A stretch of 6,561 bases of DNA, taken from Rhizobiaceae bacterium (GTDB lineage Bacteria; Pseudomonadota; Alphaproteobacteria; Rhizobiales; Rhizobiaceae). The position numbers were made by a program, and so were the translations under genes. Positions 5,372-6,561 of the stretch are shown piece after piece (the first letter of the stretch is position 1; the number at the start of each line of letters is the position of its first letter). The stretch lies in contig JAGWJK010000252.1 in the NCBI GenBank assembly GCA_028865845.1, positions 1-6,561 of the forward strand, given 5' to 3'. The notes beneath the pieces are model-generated. The model did not search any database, was not told the DNA's origin, and saw only the letters and a program-made list of their open reading frames with translations.

Positions 5372-6247
5372 ATGCCGCACGTCCGGACGGAAGACCTCAA
5401 CATCGAATTCTTCGAGACGGGAGCACAGCACGGAAAGCCGGTTCTTCTTCTCCATGGATGGCCGGACGACGCCACGACCTGGAACGCTGTCGCAGATCGC
5501 TTGAAAGACCGTCATCTGAGGCTCGTCATACCGTACCTGCGCGGGTTCGGGCCGACGACCTTGCGCCACCACAATGCACCAAGAACGGCGAACGGCGGCA
5601 TCCTCGCCATGGATGCGATCGCCTTGATGGACGGACTCGGCATCGAGCGGTTCTCGGTGGTCGGCCACGACTGGGGCTCGCATATCGCCGAATGCCTGGC
5701 GATCGGCTGGCCCGACCGCGTTGAGCGCATCGCGCAGCTTTCGTCGACGCCGCGCATGGGCGGGCTGCGGACCCCGCGGTTCCGGCAGTCTCAACTCTAC
5801 TGGTATCAGTGGTTCATGGCGACGAAACGCGGAGCGGAGGCAATCGCCAAGGATCCGAAAGGGTTCGCCCGCATCCAGTGGGAGAACTGGGCGCCCGATG
5901 GCTGGTTCGACGAGGCGACCTTCGAGGCCGTCGCGAAATCCTTCGAGAACCCGGACTGGGTGGCCGTCAGCCTGCACAGCTACCGGGTTCGCTGGGAGGA
6001 AGCGGAGCCCGATCCGCGGAGCGTCTGGCTCGAAGATAATGTGAAAGAGACGGAGTCCTTGTCGCTGCCGGCAATTTTCATTCAGGGCGAGGAAGACGGA
6101 GTCACTCCCGCGGCGATGTCGGAGACCGTCCGCGAGAAGTTCACGGGACCGTTCGAGCGCATCCTCCTTCAGAACGTCGGACATTTTCCGCAGCGGGAGG
6201 ACCCGGAAGCGGTGGCGCGAGAGCTGGGCGTTTTCCTGGACGGCTAG
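5372..6247 (+). CDS. Alpha/beta hydrolase, epoxide-hydrolase-like
   Basis: An intact 291-residue alpha/beta-hydrolase. The oxyanion-region motif HGWPDD is at 28-33. The nucleophile elbow is G-H-D-W-G (98-102), with aspartate D100 as nucleophile, which points to epoxide hydrolases or haloalkane dehalogenases rather than serine esterases. The acid is probably D242 in QGEEDGVTP and the catalytic base H271 in VGHFPQRED. The segment at roughly 130-215 (rich in Trp, Tyr and Arg) is the lid over the active site and would hold the ring-opening tyrosines. It should be cytoplasmic, as no signal peptide is seen. Start choice: AGGGAG at 5359-5364 lies 7 bases before ATG 5372, so ATG is preferred over the adjacent GTG 5369. 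The native substrate is unknown. The long antisense frame over the same region is a shadow. Its former promoter probably lay upstream of the lost antiporter gene, so current expression is uncertain. Confidence 0.9.
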   Translation: MPHVRTEDLNIEFFETGAQHGKPVLLLHGWPDDATTWNAVADRLKDRHLRLVIPYLRGFGPTTLRHHNAPRTANGGILAMDAIALMDGLGIERFSVVGHDWGSHIAECLAIGWPDRVERIAQLSSTPRMGGLRTPRFRQSQLYWYQWFMATKRGAEAIAKDPKGFARIQWENWAPDGWFDEATFEAVAKSFENPDWVAVSLHSYRVRWEEAEPDPRSVWLEDNVKETESLSLPAIFIQGEEDGVTPAAMSETVREKFTGPFERILLQNVGHFPQREDPEAVARELGVFLDG

Positions 6248-6249
6248 CC

Positions 6250-6308
6250 TGGCACCTGCTTTCAAGGCTGAGTAGGCTTGCGCCAGAGGTTCAGTTTAAC
6301 AGGTGCCA
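6250..6308. repeat. 9-base inverted repeat flanking 41 bases after the hydrolase stop
   Basis: TGGCACCTG at 6250-6258 is the exact reverse complement of CAGGTGCCA at 6300-6308. The first arm begins 3 bases after the hydrolase stop codon. No T tract follows the second arm, and the loop is long for an intrinsic terminator. It could be an mRNA 3' stem, the ends of a small element, or chance. Confidence 0.45.
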
Positions 6309-6348
6309 TATAGGTCGCACGTTTGGTTCCTTCTGATGAGCAAAAAAC

Positions 6349-6510
6349 ATGCTCAGAGAAAATCTGAGGTTTCGCAACGCCATGGAAGCAACAGTGGAAG
6401 AACTCTTGGCCGAACAGCAGCACTACGACTGGAAGCGACCGTTGGAACTTTTCCTTGGCGCGCTCATTTCTTTGTTGCATTCGGAGAGATCATTATGTTC
6501 ACTCTGCTGA
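6349..6510 (+). CDS. Possible 53-residue small protein, unrecognised
   Basis: A short frame from ATG 6349 to TGA 6508-6510. The middle reads AMEATVEELLAEQQHYDWK, then RPLELFLGALISLLHSERS, an amphipathic or acidic helix followed by a hydrophobic helix of about 13 residues. This composition looks more like a protein than chance. ATG 6382 (MEATVEELL) is an alternative start. Neither has a strong ribosome binding site. Its last five codons overlap the start of the next gene at 6495 in another frame, a layout seen in translationally coupled genes. It is not recognised. The opposite strand carries a competing frame (6262-6480) with Cys/Phe-rich composition that looks like its shadow. Confidence 0.4.
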   Translation: MLRENLRFRNAMEATVEELLAEQQHYDWKRPLELFLGALISLLHSERSLCSLC

Positions 6511-6561
6511 CCATCCTGACGGTCCTCATCGCTTCCATGTTCGTGGGCCTTGTCGCAACGA
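6495..6561 (+). CDS. Start of a small membrane protein, cut by the window edge
   Basis: ATG 6495 is preceded by a good ribosome binding site, GGAGAG (6483-6488), with a 6-base spacer. The 22 visible residues, MFTLLTILTVLIAS then MFVGLVAT, form a strongly hydrophobic helix, so this is an N-terminal membrane anchor or the first transmembrane segment of an integral membrane protein. Too little remains to name the family. It overlaps the end of the possible small gene at 6349. Confidence 0.7.
   Translation, partial: MFTLLTILTVLIASMFVGLVAT

Noticed and set aside
5354..6265. Long minus-strand frame of 303 residues over the hydrolase
   Set aside because: It is the antisense of a complete alpha/beta hydrolase with full motifs. 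Its translation is Arg/Pro/Leu-rich and shows no domain.
6446..6471. GGAAC with a CATT-like -10 before the membrane protein at 6495
   Set aside because: The -10 is poor, the site lies inside another candidate coding frame, and the -10 is only about 28 bases before the ATG.
1..6561. tRNA, rRNA, CRISPR array or riboswitch
   Set aside because: No cloverleaf, spaced direct repeats or known RNA motif were seen on reading both strands.

Overview
The window looks like an accessory stretch of an alphaproteobacterial, most likely rhizobial, genome. The reasons are the high-GC codon use of its intact genes, a stress-type SDR oxidoreductase behind an EcfG/RpoE2-like promoter, a lone CheY-like receiver protein, and an IS21-family remnant whose IstB is of a type common in rhizobia. 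No database search was possible, so family names rest on visible motifs and recalled family patterns.

Layout from left to right. (1) Positions 1-825 hold the effector-binding part of a LacI-family repressor; its DNA-binding domain lies outside the window. (2) Positions 826-1758 are a damaged patch. On the minus strand there is a short fragment that reads like the start of a DUF4297/Cap4-type nuclease domain. On the plus strand an unrecognised gene appears broken by a one-base loss in a C run near 1465. (3) Positions 1978-2549 hold a small receiver protein overlapping a 70-residue hypothetical by ATGA. (4) Positions 2697-2996 encode a 99-residue mostly helical hypothetical. (5) Positions 3045-4356, minus strand, hold an intact SDR oxidoreductase followed by an SRPBCC gene whose 3' part is gone and replaced by the C-terminal end of an Nramp-type metal transporter. 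(6) Positions 4554-5212 are the right end of an IS21-family element with a 5'-truncated istB. It abuts, in opposite orientation, the last ~45 codons of a sodium/proton antiporter (5211-5357). (7) Positions 5372-6247 encode an intact alpha/beta hydrolase of epoxide-hydrolase type, starting 14 bases after the antiporter stop. (8) At the right edge are a possible 53-residue small protein and the start of a membrane protein.

The SDR and SRPBCC genes look like one stress-induced minus-strand operon, and the antiporter and hydrolase look like the remains of a plus-strand operon. The main story is mosaic genome decay. At least three joins fuse unrelated gene fragments (near 3185, near 5210, and probably around 1170), together with one frameshift and one degraded IS. 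I do not see a convincing complete new system. The closest to novelty are the possible defence-nuclease fragment, the unrecognised frameshifted gene at 1103-1758, and the small unannotated proteins at 2337, 2697 and 6349.
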